From CAYNRG01 sp047973125 (lineage in GTDB: Bacteria; Bacillota_I; Bacilli_A; Erysipelotrichales; Erysipelotrichaceae): DNA of 64,000 nt. The notes below the pieces were generated by a model. The model ran no database searches. It saw only the letters and a list, made by a program, of their open reading frames with translations, and was not told the origin of the DNA. Made by a program: the position numbers and the translations under genes. The DNA lies in contig JBKEBK010000023.1 of assembly GCA_047973125.1 (NCBI GenBank), positions 95,193 to 159,192 of the forward strand. The letters run 5' to 3'. Of the stretch, positions 54,826-63,827 are shown piece after piece (the stretch's first letter is position 1; every line of letters starts with the position of its first letter).

Positions 54826-54850
54826 GACATTATCACTATTGATTCAGAAA
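54826..54850 (+). repeat. 25-bp control element, copy A
   Basis: An exact 25-base match to 63749-63773, running from GACATTATCAC to TTGATTCAGAAA. It holds a small dyad, ATCA-ctat-TGAT. It ends 26 bp before the -35 box of the following promoter, exactly as in copy B. Preceded by TTTGG, giving TTTGGGACAT here. The position suggests an activator site; no function is known to me. Confidence 0.85.
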
Positions 54851-54876
54851 TTACACAATCTGAAAAGTATGACAAC

Positions 54877-54905
54877 TTGACATATATTTAACTATATTGT
54901 ATAAT
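54877..54905 (+). promoter_or_regulatory. near-perfect sigma-A promoter of small-protein operon
   Basis: TTGACA (54877-54882), 17 bp, TATAAT (54900-54905). Transcription should start near 54912 and give a leader of about 80 bases before the first gene. The 271-bp gap 54722-54992 holds only the liv terminator, the repeat, this promoter and that leader. Confidence 0.9.
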
Positions 54906-54992
54906 ATAAACATAAAAAGTATGGATACTAATAATCATACAAAGCGCGCACATTAATAAATTTTAGTATTTTCAAAGGAAGGGTGATACAAT

Positions 54993-55412
54993 ATGAAAAA
55001 TATTAAGCTGAAAAACTTTATAATGAACGCATGTCTTTTCGTGATTTGTATTTTAGTAAGTATGTTTGCATTATCCCTGCAATTTACATTTACAAAAACT
55101 AATTACTCGGCTGCAACTGCCTATAACTTTAATTATGAATATTTGATTGTTAAGTGTGAAGCAGAAGGAAAGAAATTTGAGGATGTTTTTGATCAAAGTG
55201 CTGTAACTAAAGATTTCTTTTATAAAGATGAATCAATTATTGATAGAACACAAGATAATATAATTGATAGTCAAAATAATACATTCAGTCTTAGTGATGA
55301 AATGAAAACTGGATATTATAAGGGTGTTGGTTTTAGTGAAATATTTGATGATTCTTTTGAATTTACCTTTGTTGTATATCCAAATGAGCAATGTGAAAGG
55401 GGAGATAAATAA
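54993..55412 (+). CDS. small membrane-anchored protein of unknown function (1 of 3)
   Basis: I do not recognise this 139-residue protein. Residues 1-11 are basic, residues 12-33 form one hydrophobic segment, and the rest is polar and acidic with two cysteines in the outer part. It may be a signal anchor or a secreted protein. AAGGAAGGG precedes the ATG. It is first in a three-gene operon with one-base overlap to the next gene, behind a promoter that shares its upstream element with a bacteriocin-like gene. A role in toxin, immunity or surface function is inference. Confidence 0.6.
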   Translation: MKNIKLKNFIMNACLFVICILVSMFALSLQFTFTKTNYSAATAYNFNYEYLIVKCEAEGKKFEDVFDQSAVTKDFFYKDESIIDRTQDNIIDSQNNTFSLSDEMKTGYYKGVGFSEIFDDSFEFTFVVYPNEQCERGDK

Positions 55413-55792
55413 TGAAATCTAAATTAAAAATTATAACAGTTGTTTTCATTATTAGCTTGCTGATATCTGTTGCAAAAAGCTATCTAACAAGAAAAGAAGA
55501 ATGTGCAGATTGTTTTGCAAATAATTACAGGACTGTTTGTACAGACTGTCCTGATAATGCAGATTTGGATGTTGATATCATTATATCTTTTGGTGAAGAT
55601 GTTGATTTAAGAAACGAAGCGTTTGAAAAGTTGGAAATCACTAGTAAGTCATTTGATGCATTTTATTTATCTCCACTAACAAATAGAATTAAAATAAACA
55701 GAGAAGAAGTGATAGATGATGTTGTATCAATTACATTTCTAAGTGAAAATGTAGATATATTATTTTATCCTACAATTAAAGATGAAAGATAA
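55412..55792 (+). CDS. small membrane-anchored Cys-containing protein of unknown function (2 of 3)
   Basis: I do not recognise this 126-residue protein. A hydrophobic segment at residues 6-23 follows a basic start, then comes a cysteine group ECADCFANNYRTVCTDCPD (four cysteines within 18 residues), then an acidic domain. The paired CxxC motifs suggest disulfides outside the cell or a metal site. It shares the TAATG junction with the first gene. It has the same layout as its neighbours (short anchor plus acidic domain), but I see no clear sequence similarity. Confidence 0.6.
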   Translation: MKSKLKIITVVFIISLLISVAKSYLTRKEECADCFANNYRTVCTDCPDNADLDVDIIISFGEDVDLRNEAFEKLEITSKSFDAFYLSPLTNRIKINREEVIDDVVSITFLSENVDILFYPTIKDER

Positions 55793-55807
55793 TTAAAGGT
55801 GAATATT

Positions 55808-56203
55808 ATGAAAAAAAATATTAAAATTGGATTATTTATTGCTTCATCTATTATTGTAGCTATGGCTTTTAAATTTAATTTCAATGACTTTAAAGGTTTT
55901 GACTTTTATAATCGTGAAGTATATGGTGATGAATATCTATATCAATTGATAAATAGTAAATGTGATATGACAGGAACAGAAAGCGTATTAATGGAAGTTA
56001 GAACTCCATATAGGTTATATAATGATAAAAATGAGCTAGTTTTTACAGGTAGTGGAGAAACTTTAGATAATATAGAATTAAATACAGGAATGTATACAAT
56101 TAAGTATGAATTTGAAGATCAAGAAAAAGAAGCGAAAATATTTATTGTACCTAAGTCATGTGAATTTGAAAAGGAGTTCAACAAAGCGCATAAATTTAAA
56201 TAA
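55808..56203 (+). CDS. small membrane-anchored protein of unknown function (3 of 3)
   Basis: I do not recognise this 131-residue protein. It has a basic start, a hydrophobic segment at residues 6-19, and a polar domain whose second half (YRLYNDKNELVFTGSGETL, then TGMYTIKYEFEDQE) looks like a small beta-sandwich. It holds two cysteines, near residues 52 and 117. The start at 55808 follows AAAGG at 55795-55799; an in-frame GTG at 55799 overlaps that site. It is the last gene of the three-gene operon. Confidence 0.6.
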   Translation: MKKNIKIGLFIASSIIVAMAFKFNFNDFKGFDFYNREVYGDEYLYQLINSKCDMTGTESVLMEVRTPYRLYNDKNELVFTGSGETLDNIELNTGMYTIKYEFEDQEKEAKIFIVPKSCEFEKEFNKAHKFK

Positions 56204-56310
56204 CAGAGATGTTTGTATAATTTTAAAAATATAACCTTTATTTAACAGTAAAAATACACTCATAGTTATTAAACGAAGGCACTTTATATCCCAATGCATT
56301 TCGATATGTA

Positions 56311-56390
56311 ATATAAATAACTCATGGTCGTCTTATTGTAGTTTGAATTGACTACACTAAAATGATGCCATGGGTTTTATTATGTCTTTT
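56311..56390 (+). terminator. long imperfect hairpin after the three-gene operon
   Basis: AACTCATGG (56319-56327) pairs with CCATGGGTT (56368-56376). Inside it TCGTCTTATTGTAGT (56328-56342) pairs loosely with 56351-56367. A T-rich tail follows, so it can act as a terminator. It is longer than the other terminators here and could also be a palindromic repeat unit. The 255-bp gap 56204-56458 contains nothing else I can identify. Confidence 0.5.
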
Positions 56391-56458
56391 TTAAAAAAAT
56401 AAGTTACTAAATATTTAATGGTTATAATTATCCCTTTGTAAAAAAATGATAATATGAT

Positions 56459-57649
56459 ATGTTTAATAATGATCAACTTACTTATTATATGTTGACTAGT
56501 GATGTTCTTGCTACATATTATTGGAATGGTTCGCTTAAAATTAGCTATGATGATCCTAGTGCAAAAGAAAAATTTCTAAGTGGTTATAAGGATATAGAAA
56601 AATATGACTATCTTTTAGATTATGGAACTATTTATAGTTTTAATAGTGACTTTCTTTTAAATAAATCTGAAGAATCATATAATATTTTAAAAAAGGTAAA
56701 GGAAGATGATATTTTAGGGAACAGTTATATCTATGCAGCTTTTGATAAATATTATGTTTATGAAGAGGGATATATTGCACGTAAAAGTTATCAGTTTAAT
56801 GATCTATATGCTATCATTAGTAAGAGTTATTTAGACATAGAGAAAGTAAAATTATATGATGAAGATAATAAATTGATTGATTTGAAGACAGTCGATGATA
56901 AACAAGATGTATTTATTTTTCCAAAAATTTATACCAAGGATAAAGAGGTAGTCTTAGGTACATATTTTCAAAATAATGAAGTGCTATATAAAAATAGAGA
57001 AGAGTTTAAACCTGAATTTCTATACTATGAAAATAGGTTTCTGCATACTTACAACACTTCACTATAAGAAATAGATTCACCAGTGTTGAAGTTATTGAAG
57101 CCAGATGAGACTCGTAGCTTTATTTACACAATTGATGGTTTATCTTTGTATGCAGTAAAAATGAGAACTGCATTAAAATTTCATGTTAAAAATAATAAAG
57201 AGGAAGTAGTAGAAAGACTAATGGGAATCTTTGATGAATTAGGATATCCTGATGTTTTGAAACCATCATATTTTACTATAACAAAAGAATTTTTTAATGA
57301 CGAACTAGATTTATATTATAATGGACTTAAAACTGTTACAATCGGATCGCTTATTCTTGCGTTGATATTATTATTTTCTCAGATTCAATTTGTTTCGCTT
57401 TACATGATTGAAAATCATCGAGAGATAACAGTTAAAAAATATCTTGGCTTTAAAAGATTTGACATATATAAGAAATTATTGATGATATGGAATATAATAT
57501 TCCTTATATCTACTAGAATAGTAATGATAATGGAATTTTTCATTAATGTAGGGTATTTACCAATATTTATTATGATTATGAGTATCTTTTATGTAATTTC
57601 AATTATTATCATATGGTTAATTACATCAAATTTTAATAAAAAAATATAG
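56459..57649 (+). pseudogene. broken bacteriocin-associated integral membrane protein (DUF1430 type)
   Basis: Two segments in one frame, separated by a TAA at 57065-57067. The second segment shows the DUF1430 landmarks: SFIYTIDGLSLYAVK, then ALILLFSQIQFVSLYMIENH and ITVKKYLGFKRFDIYKKLL, followed by hydrophobic segments. In lactococcin-972 loci this protein of about 650-700 residues is the immunity/export partner of the bacteriocin. Here only about 397 codons remain, the N-terminal membrane region is gone, and there is no ribosome site at 56459. The ABC ATPase remnant follows. Confidence 0.8.
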
Positions 57650-57678
57650 TATTTAATTTAAAAGGGAGTAATTATTAA

Positions 57679-58308
57679 ATGATTAAGTTGAGTAATGTTA
57701 GTAAATCTTTTGGTGATAAAAAGATTTTTGAAAATTATAATTTAAAGATAAGCAATAATGAAATTACTGCGATAGTTGGAAAAAGTGTAACTGGAAAAAC
57801 TACACTATTAAATATAATAGGATTATTAGACAATGAATATAATGGTGAAGTAATCGTTAATGGTACTAGTTAAAAAAGCTTAAATTATAAACGACAAAGT
57901 AAATTTATTCGTGAGAATATCAAATATCTTTTTCAAGACTATGCCCTAATTGAAATGGAGAGTGTAGAGTATAATCTATTACTTTCGCTTAACTATGTTA
58001 AGGCTAGTAAAAAGGAAAAAAATAGATATTATAAACAATGCTTTTAAAATGGTTGACTTATCAGACTTAAATAAGCAATTAGTGTGTACATTAAGTGGTG
58101 GGGAACAACAGCGTGTTGCTTTAGCAAGAACCATAATAAAACCTGGAAATATTGTACTAACGGATGAGCCTACAGGTAATCTTGATGAATATAATGGTAA
58201 TATTGTCTTTGAATTACTTAAGGATTTAAAAAAGATGGAAAGACAGTAATAATAGTTACGCATAATTTAGAACTGGCAAAAAATTGTAATAGAGTAATTG
58301 AACTATAA
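57679..58308 (+). pseudogene. broken ABC ATPase, lactococcin-972 export group
   Basis: The complete length of a small bacteriocin-export ATPase can be followed through three lesions: a TAA at 57871-57873, a frameshift near the A7 run 58016-58022, and a frameshift near 58237-58240. Pieces in order: IKLSNVSKSFGDKKIFENYN; Walker A spoiled to GKSVTGKTT; IKYLFQDYALIEMESVEYNL; LSGGEQQRVALARTI; VLTDEPTGNLDE; and IIVTHNLELAKN. The YLFQ and ALIE segments fit the ATPase that accompanies DUF1430 proteins. Loss of a glycine in the P-loop and three breaks argue against any function. Confidence 0.85.
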
Positions 58309-58351
58309 TAAGATTTGTAAAATACAAGGATAATATTTAATTATGTGATCT

Positions 58352-58380
58352 GGTACAGATATTAATATCTGTACCTTTTA
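58352..58380 (+). terminator. palindromic terminator after ABC pseudogene
   Basis: GGTACAGATATT followed directly by its exact complement AATATCTGTACC (58352-58375), then TTTTAT. A perfect 12+12 dyad; it remains intact although the genes upstream have decayed. Confidence 0.8.
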
Positions 58381-58490
58381 TATATTTTTTTAAAGTTTTG
58401 TTTTTTAATTTATGGCAGCTAAGATTGTTTAAAAATATATTTAATTTATATCTTATAGGTGGTAAAATATAAGGATGTGAGGAGTACAGT

Positions 58491-60623
58491 ATGAAAAAAA
58501 TATTTAAATATTCAAAAGTATATTGGTTTTCAATTTTTCTAATAGTTCTTTTTGTGTTTGCTCAAGTACAATCAGAATTGGCACTTCCAGATTATATGTC
58601 TAATATTGTGACAAATGGGATCCAATTTAGTGGTATAGAAGAAGGTGTACCAAGTGCGATAAGTAGTGAAACATATAATAAATTAGTAAAGGTTCTTGAT
58701 GAGAGTGTCATGGGAAATTACCAACTTATAAAAAAAGGTGACAGTGATTTTATCGAGGAATATCCTTTGCTTAAAAATAATGATATTTATCTTTTAAATG
58801 GTGAATTAGATCAAAATCAAAGTAAAGAAATATCAAAAGCAATGGTGATAGTAGAAATGCTTAGTATGCAAGAGGGATCTATTGAAATGTTGGATGATCC
58901 AATAAAGAAAGAGTTTATCCTAGAAGAGGCTGATAAACAACTTGTAAACTATACTGATGAAAACATTAGTGGGGCATTAAGACTTATTAATAAAAAAGAA
59001 AAAGAGAGTTTGGGTCAAGATATAGCAAAGATTCAGTCTAACTACATTTATAAAGAAGGCTTTATAATGTTGGCTATAGCTCTTATTGGTGCAGTATTTG
59101 CAATGTTAGGAGCTTATTTATCTAGTACAACAGCTGGGAAGATTGCTCGCGATATTAGAGCGGCAGTATTTAAAAAGGTTGAATCATTTTCGAGTGTTGA
59201 GTTTGGTAAGTACTCATCATCTTCACTAATTACAAGAACAACAAATGATGTTCAACAGGTTCAAATGGTTTTAACTATGGTATTTAGGATGGTTTTATTT
59301 GCTCCACTTATGGGAATAGGTGCTTTACTTAAGGTATTTAGATATCCAAGTATGCTGTGGGTTTTAGGTCTTGTGGTTGGGATTTTATTTGTACTCTTAG
59401 TTATAACATTCCTAATTGCTTATCCTAAATTTAAAATTGTTCAATCTTTAATAGATAAAATTAATTTAGTTGTTAAGGAATATCTATCAGGAACACTGGT
59501 AATAAGAGCGTTCAATATGCAAAAGAGTGAAGAGGAACGCTTTGATTTAGCTAATAAAAACATTACTAAGGTGAATTTATTTATTGCTAGGGTTATGTCT
59601 TCTTTAATGCCAATGATGATGTTTTTAATGAATGCTTCAGCTTTACTTATTTTATGGGTTGGGGCTTCTAATATTGATGCTGGTGTTATGCAAATTGGGG
59701 AAATGATGGCATTTTTACAATATGCTACTCAAGTTTTAATGAGTTTCTTTGTAATATCATTTATAGCAGTTATTCTTCCGAGATCTGCAGTATCTATTAG
59801 AAGAATATCAGAAGTATTAGATACTGATGTAAGTATCGTGGATGCTTCTGACCCTTGTGAATTTAAAGAGGAAATCCAACCGATTATCTTTGATAATGTA
59901 TCATTTATTTATCCAAATGCTGAGGAGTATGTTTTAAAAGACATCAGCTTTAAGGCTAATCCTAATGAGACTGTTGCCTTTATTGGAAGTACAGGGTCTG
60001 GCAAATCAACATTAGTAAATTTAATTCCAAGATTTTTTGAGGTTAGCTCTGGAAGAATTCTCTTTGGTGATACAGATATTAGAAAATTTAGACAGAGTGA
60101 TCTAAGAGAGAGAATAGGCTATGTACCTCAAAAGGGTGTCTTATTTTCTGGAGATATTGAATCTAATCTAAGATATGGTGATCAAGATGCAACTGATGAA
60201 GCAATAAATGATGCGATTAGAGTATCTCAAGCTAAAGAGTTTGTAGATAATAAAGAAGATGGAGTTAAATCAAGTATTGCCCAATCGGGTACTAATGTAT
60301 CGGGTGGTCAAAAACAAAGACTATCAATAGCAAGAGCTATTGTTAAAGACCCTGATATTTATATCTTTGATGATTCATTTTCTGCTTTAGATTATAAAAC
60401 TGATGCAATGCTTAGAGGTGCGTTAAATGAAAATATTAAGGGTAAAAATAAAATTGTCTTTATTGTTGCTCAAAGAGTTAGTACAATAACAAATGCTGAC
60501 AAAATTATTGTATTAGATGAAGGGAACGTTGTTGGTTGTGGAAAACATGATGAATTGTTAGAAAATTGTATTGTTTATCAAGAAATTGTGGCTTCTCAAA
60601 ATAGTAAGGGGAATAATTTATGA
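58491..60623 (+). CDS. heterodimeric ABC exporter subunit with degenerate ATP site
   Basis: A 710-residue half-exporter. Membrane helix 1 (about residues 10-30) is followed by an unusually long polar insertion of about 150 residues before helix 2 (near 190). This insertion occurs in many Bacillota drug exporters. The ATPase has Walker A GSTGSGKST and signature VSGGQKQRLSIARA, but Walker B ends FDDS (Asp instead of Glu) and the H-loop is AQRVS (Gln instead of His). It therefore supplies the non-catalytic site. GAGGAG lies upstream; the partner gene overlaps by four bases. Confidence 0.9.
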   Translation: MKKIFKYSKVYWFSIFLIVLFVFAQVQSELALPDYMSNIVTNGIQFSGIEEGVPSAISSETYNKLVKVLDESVMGNYQLIKKGDSDFIEEYPLLKNNDIYLLNGELDQNQSKEISKAMVIVEMLSMQEGSIEMLDDPIKKEFILEEADKQLVNYTDENISGALRLINKKEKESLGQDIAKIQSNYIYKEGFIMLAIALIGAVFAMLGAYLSSTTAGKIARDIRAAVFKKVESFSSVEFGKYSSSSLITRTTNDVQQVQMVLTMVFRMVLFAPLMGIGALLKVFRYPSMLWVLGLVVGILFVLLVITFLIAYPKFKIVQSLIDKINLVVKEYLSGTLVIRAFNMQKSEEERFDLANKNITKVNLFIARVMSSLMPMMMFLMNASALLILWVGASNIDAGVMQIGEMMAFLQYATQVLMSFFVISFIAVILPRSAVSIRRISEVLDTDVSIVDASDPCEFKEEIQPIIFDNVSFIYPNAEEYVLKDISFKANPNETVAFIGSTGSGKSTLVNLIPRFFEVSSGRILFGDTDIRKFRQSDLRERIGYVPQKGVLFSGDIESNLRYGDQDATDEAINDAIRVSQAKEFVDNKEDGVKSSIAQSGTNVSGGQKQRLSIARAIVKDPDIYIFDDSFSALDYKTDAMLRGALNENIKGKNKIVFIVAQRVSTITNADKIIVLDEGNVVGCGKHDELLENCIVYQEIVASQNSKGNNL

Positions 60624-62440
60624 GTATGAGAAGAAATGGAATGAATCAGCTCGATAGTGCAAAAAACTTTAAGGGAACAATGAAGGCCTTAGCTGTCCAC
60701 TTAAAGCCTTATTCTCTAATGTTAATTATTATTAGCATCTTCACTATTGTTAGTACAGTTTTATCTATTATAGGTCCAAAAATATTAGGTAATGCAACAA
60801 CAGCCTTAGTTGAAGGTCTTGCTAGTAAATATTCTGGTGGTAGTGGTATTGATTATGGAAAAATAGGAAGTATTTTAATTTTCTTATTAGTTATTTATAT
60901 TATTAGTGCTGCTTTACAATATTTACAACAATGGATGATGTCAGGTATTACTTTAAAGATTTCTTATAACTTAAGAAAAGATGTATCTAAGAAAATTCAT
61001 CGCTTACCTTTAGGGTATTTTGATAGAACAACTCATGGTGAGATATTATCTAGGGTAACAAATGATATCGATAAAATTTCTCAAAGTTTAAATGATTCTC
61101 TTCAACAAATGTTAAGAGCAAGTATCACACTTGTGGGAATATTAATTATGATGCTTTCAATTAGTTGGAAGATGACACTTATGGCCTTTATTGTTGTTCC
61201 TTTATCAGGAATTGTTGCAGGCTTTGTTGTTAGTAAATCGCAAAAATATTTTAAGCAACAATTAGAAGTTTTGGGTCATGTAAATGGTCATGTTGAGGAG
61301 ATGTATAGTGGACATCTTGTTATGAAGGCTTTTAATGGAGAGGCAAGATCGATAAAAACATTTAATGCTCATAATGAAAATTTATATGCAGCTGGATGGA
61401 AGGCAGAATTCTTATCGGGAGCAATGATGCCATTAATTGGCTTTATTGGAAATATTGGTTATGTTGGGGTTTGTGTACTTGGGGGCTTTTTAGCAATAAC
61501 ATCGCAAGTTAGTATTGGTGATATTCAAGCATTTATTCAATACGTTAGAAGATTTAATCAACCAATTGTTCAAACAGCTCAAATTATGAATGTTCTTCAA
61601 TCAACTGCAGCAGCAGCTGAGAGGGTATTTGAATTTTTAAATGAAGATGAAGAATTAGAGGAAACACCAAACCCAGTTAATATCTATGATAATAATGGGG
61701 ACTTAAATATTGATGGTAAGGTTGAATTTGAACATGTAAAATTTGGCTATGAAAAAGATAAAATTATTATCAATGATTTTAGTGCATATGTTGAAAGTGG
61801 AAAACAGATTGCCATTGTAGGTCCTACAGGTGCTGGTAAAACAACTATTGTTAAGCTACTAATGAGATTCTATGAATTAAATGGTGGTAAAATTAAAGTA
61901 GATGGCAAAGATATAAAAGACTATACAAGACATGATTTAAGATCAATTTTTGGAATGGTCTTACAAGATGCTTGGTTATTTAATGGATCTATTATGGATA
62001 ATATTAGATATGGTAATACAAGTGCAAGTGATGAAGAGGTTATGAAAGCAGCAGATGCTGCCTATGTCGATCACTTTATAAGAACTTTAGAAGATGGATA
62101 TGATACTGTAATCAATGAAGAATCAAGTAATATATCACAGGGTCAAAAACAGCTTTTAACTATTGCTAGAGCATTCTTGAAAGATCCAAAGATATTAATA
62201 TTGGATGAGGCAACATCATCGGTAGATACAAGAACTGAGCAGCTTATTCAAAAGGGTATGGAAAAGCTTATGAAGGGTAGAACATCATTTGTTATTGCCC
62301 ATAGATTATCTACAATCATTAATGCTGATTTTATATTAGTAATGAAGGATGGAGATATTATTGAAGTAGGAAATCATCATGATCTTCTTAAGGAAAATGG
62401 TTTCTATGCACAGTTATATCAAAGTCAGTTTGAAGAATAA
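60620..62440 (+). CDS. heterodimeric ABC exporter subunit with canonical ATP site
   Basis: The 606-residue partner. Six membrane helices lie in residues 30-330. The ATPase has Walker A GPTGAGKTT, a signature with Gln (ISQGQKQLLTIARAF), canonical Walker B LILDEATSSVD and H-loop IAHRLSTI. Together with the preceding subunit it forms the asymmetric exporter type seen in BmrCD and similar multidrug systems. Its position between two bacteriocin-like segments allows a role in peptide export, but drug or lipid export is as likely. Confidence 0.9.
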   Translation: MSMRRNGMNQLDSAKNFKGTMKALAVHLKPYSLMLIIISIFTIVSTVLSIIGPKILGNATTALVEGLASKYSGGSGIDYGKIGSILIFLLVIYIISAALQYLQQWMMSGITLKISYNLRKDVSKKIHRLPLGYFDRTTHGEILSRVTNDIDKISQSLNDSLQQMLRASITLVGILIMMLSISWKMTLMAFIVVPLSGIVAGFVVSKSQKYFKQQLEVLGHVNGHVEEMYSGHLVMKAFNGEARSIKTFNAHNENLYAAGWKAEFLSGAMMPLIGFIGNIGYVGVCVLGGFLAITSQVSIGDIQAFIQYVRRFNQPIVQTAQIMNVLQSTAAAAERVFEFLNEDEELEETPNPVNIYDNNGDLNIDGKVEFEHVKFGYEKDKIIINDFSAYVESGKQIAIVGPTGAGKTTIVKLLMRFYELNGGKIKVDGKDIKDYTRHDLRSIFGMVLQDAWLFNGSIMDNIRYGNTSASDEEVMKAADAAYVDHFIRTLEDGYDTVINEESSNISQGQKQLLTIARAFLKDPKILILDEATSSVDTRTEQLIQKGMEKLMKGRTSFVIAHRLSTIINADFILVMKDGDIIEVGNHHDLLKENGFYAQLYQSQFEE

Positions 62441-62466
62441 TCAAGGAAGTATTGACACGGCTAGTG

Positions 62467-62495
62467 TTGACACAAAACAAGCCATACTATATTAT
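62467..62495 (+). promoter_or_regulatory. putative promoter of lipoprotein gene
   Basis: TTGACA (62467-62472) and TATTAT (62490-62495) are 17 bp apart. Another TTGACA at 62452 lies 15 bp upstream, making a short direct repeat TTGACAC. Confidence 0.65.
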
Positions 62496-62519
62496 ATAAA
62501 GTAAGATAAAGGAGAAATT

Positions 62520-62948
62520 ATGAAAAAAATAGTAATTTTAACTACAATGCTGATCTTACTTACTGGTTGTAATGCTTCAAATACATCTCAAGAGAAAAAA
62601 GGTGTTGTTGCAACGTGTGAGCTAGACTTAGACTTCATGAAGACTTCGATAAAGTTTACAGCTGATAGTAAAGAAGATTTGATAAATTCAATTGTGATAA
62701 ATACAGAGATATCTTATGATTTCTTTAAAAAAGGAAATGAGGATTTATCACTTGATGAACTTAAGCAACTTATAAAAGAAAATACACCTGAAGAAGAAGG
62801 GATGACAATAATATTTGAAGATGATGTTCTTGTTATGGTAAACACTCTAGATGATGAAGGGTTACAGGAATTTTTTGATGAAGAAGTAACATTTCAAAAT
62901 CTTGTTGATATATATGAACAAGAAGATGCAAAATGCAGTGTTGAATAG
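62520..62948 (+). CDS. small lipoprotein of unknown function
   Basis: A 142-residue lipoprotein with signal MKKIVILTTMLILLTGCNAS and lipobox LTGC (Cys17). The mature part is acidic and starts with CELDLDFMKTSIKFTADSKEDL. It resembles the general style of small DUF1307-like lipoproteins, but I cannot assign a family with confidence. AAGGAG is upstream. It is probably its own unit; a hairpin without a T tract (TGCTTTAA/TTAAAGCA, 62951-62969) follows. Confidence 0.75.
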   Translation: MKKIVILTTMLILLTGCNASNTSQEKKGVVATCELDLDFMKTSIKFTADSKEDLINSIVINTEISYDFFKKGNEDLSLDELKQLIKENTPEEEGMTIIFEDDVLVMVNTLDDEGLQEFFDEEVTFQNLVDIYEQEDAKCSVE

Positions 62949-62992
62949 TTTGCTTTAAATATTAAAGCATAATAGAAAGAAGGTATAAAGTT

Positions 62993-63334
62993 ATGAAAAA
63001 AGAAGATTATATTACAAGTTATTTAATTAAGTATTCGGATTATTTCCCACGCGAAAATATAAGGGAAGTCCAAGAGAAGTTAGAGAATTTAGAATCGGCA
63101 GAATTAGTTAAGTTATTGGAATTAAAATTACATAATCCTACATCTATTTTAGTTGTATCTGCAGTAGCGGGATCACTAGGGATAGATAGATTTATGATTG
63201 GTGATGTTGTTATGGGATTATTGAAATTATGTACCTTAGGTCTTTGTGGAATCTTATCAATAATTGATTTGTTCTTTATTCACGGCAAAACAAAGGAAAA
63301 TAATTATAAACGTCTTTGTGATTTTCTAAGATAA
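62993..63334 (+). CDS. TM2 domain membrane protein
   Basis: A 113-residue protein with a TM2 domain: an N-terminal polar half, then VVSAVAGSLGIDRFMIGDVVMGLLKL and a second helix TLGLCGILSIIDLFFIHGKTKE. The Gly-Asp-Arg-Phe turn between the helices is the TM2 hallmark. Role unknown. It shares a TAATG junction with the DUF2752 gene, a pairing I have seen as common in Bacillota and which suggests a joint membrane function. Confidence 0.85.
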   Translation: MKKEDYITSYLIKYSDYFPRENIREVQEKLENLESAELVKLLELKLHNPTSILVVSAVAGSLGIDRFMIGDVVMGLLKLCTLGLCGILSIIDLFFIHGKTKENNYKRLCDFLR

Positions 63335-63666
63335 TGTTAAGAAAAAATAAGCATATATCTAAGATTATATTAATACTCTTATTTATGTTCTTATATGCCT
63401 ATATCTTTGATGTGGGTTGTGTATTTTATCGTGTTTTTAATTTTGCTTGTCCGAGCTGTGGTCTTACAAGAGCTTGGATAAGTTTTTTTAGCTTAGATTT
63501 TAAGATGGCCTTTTATTATCATCCTTTATTTTGGACAGTACCATTGTTTATATATTTCTTTTTAAATGAAGGCAAAAAAAGAAATAAATTAAATAAAATA
63601 GTATATATTTTGTTATTCCTTTATCTTTTTGTTTATATTATCAGGATAATGCCAGATATTTTATAA
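63334..63666 (+). CDS. DUF2752 membrane protein
   Basis: A 110-residue membrane protein with three hydrophobic segments. The motif FACPSCGLTRAWISF followed by HPLFWTVPLFIYFFL is the DUF2752 signature, with the CPSCG cysteines conserved. Function is unknown. It is translated together with the TM2 protein. Nothing in the 189 bp after its stop is coding; that gap holds repeat copy B and the promoter of the final gene. Confidence 0.85.
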   Translation: MLRKNKHISKIILILLFMFLYAYIFDVGCVFYRVFNFACPSCGLTRAWISFFSLDFKMAFYYHPLFWTVPLFIYFFLNEGKKRNKLNKIVYILLFLYLFVYIIRIMPDIL

Positions 63667-63748
63667 CTTATGGAATTATTATTTATCCGAACTACTTACA
63701 ATCACTTACTAAAGTTAATTTGGGACATAATCGAGTTTGATATATTAA

Positions 63749-63773
63749 GACATTATCACTATTGATTCAGAAA
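63749..63773 (+). repeat. 25-bp control element, copy B
   Basis: Identical over 25 bases to 54826-54850 and ending 26 bp before the -35 box, as copy A does. A partial extra copy, TTTGGGACATAATC, begins at 63719, with its GACAT 25 bp before that of the full copy. The upstream half of copy A therefore seems to be present twice here. Confidence 0.85.
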
Positions 63774-63799
63774 AATATTTTAATTTATAAAATAAGAAA

Positions 63800-63827
63800 T
63801 TGACATATTTTATATATGTGTTATATT
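63800..63827 (+). promoter_or_regulatory. promoter of the terminal bacteriocin-like gene
   Basis: TTGACA (63800-63805) and TATATT (63822-63827) are 16 bp apart. A ribosome site AAAGGGG (63841-63847) precedes the ATG at 63856. Confidence 0.75.

Noticed and set aside
54921..54956. 11-codon leader peptide (MDTNNHTKRAH)
   Set aside because: It starts only about ten bases after the expected transcript start and has no ribosome site; probably chance.
56459..57649. Two separate intact genes (202 and 188 residues)
   Set aside because: Both segments are in one frame, neither start has a ribosome site, and joined they match one DUF1430 protein interrupted by TAA.
57679..58308. Programmed frameshifting or stop read-through in the ABC ATPase
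   Set aside because: Three separate lesions plus a damaged P-loop, next to another broken gene, fit decay rather than recoding.
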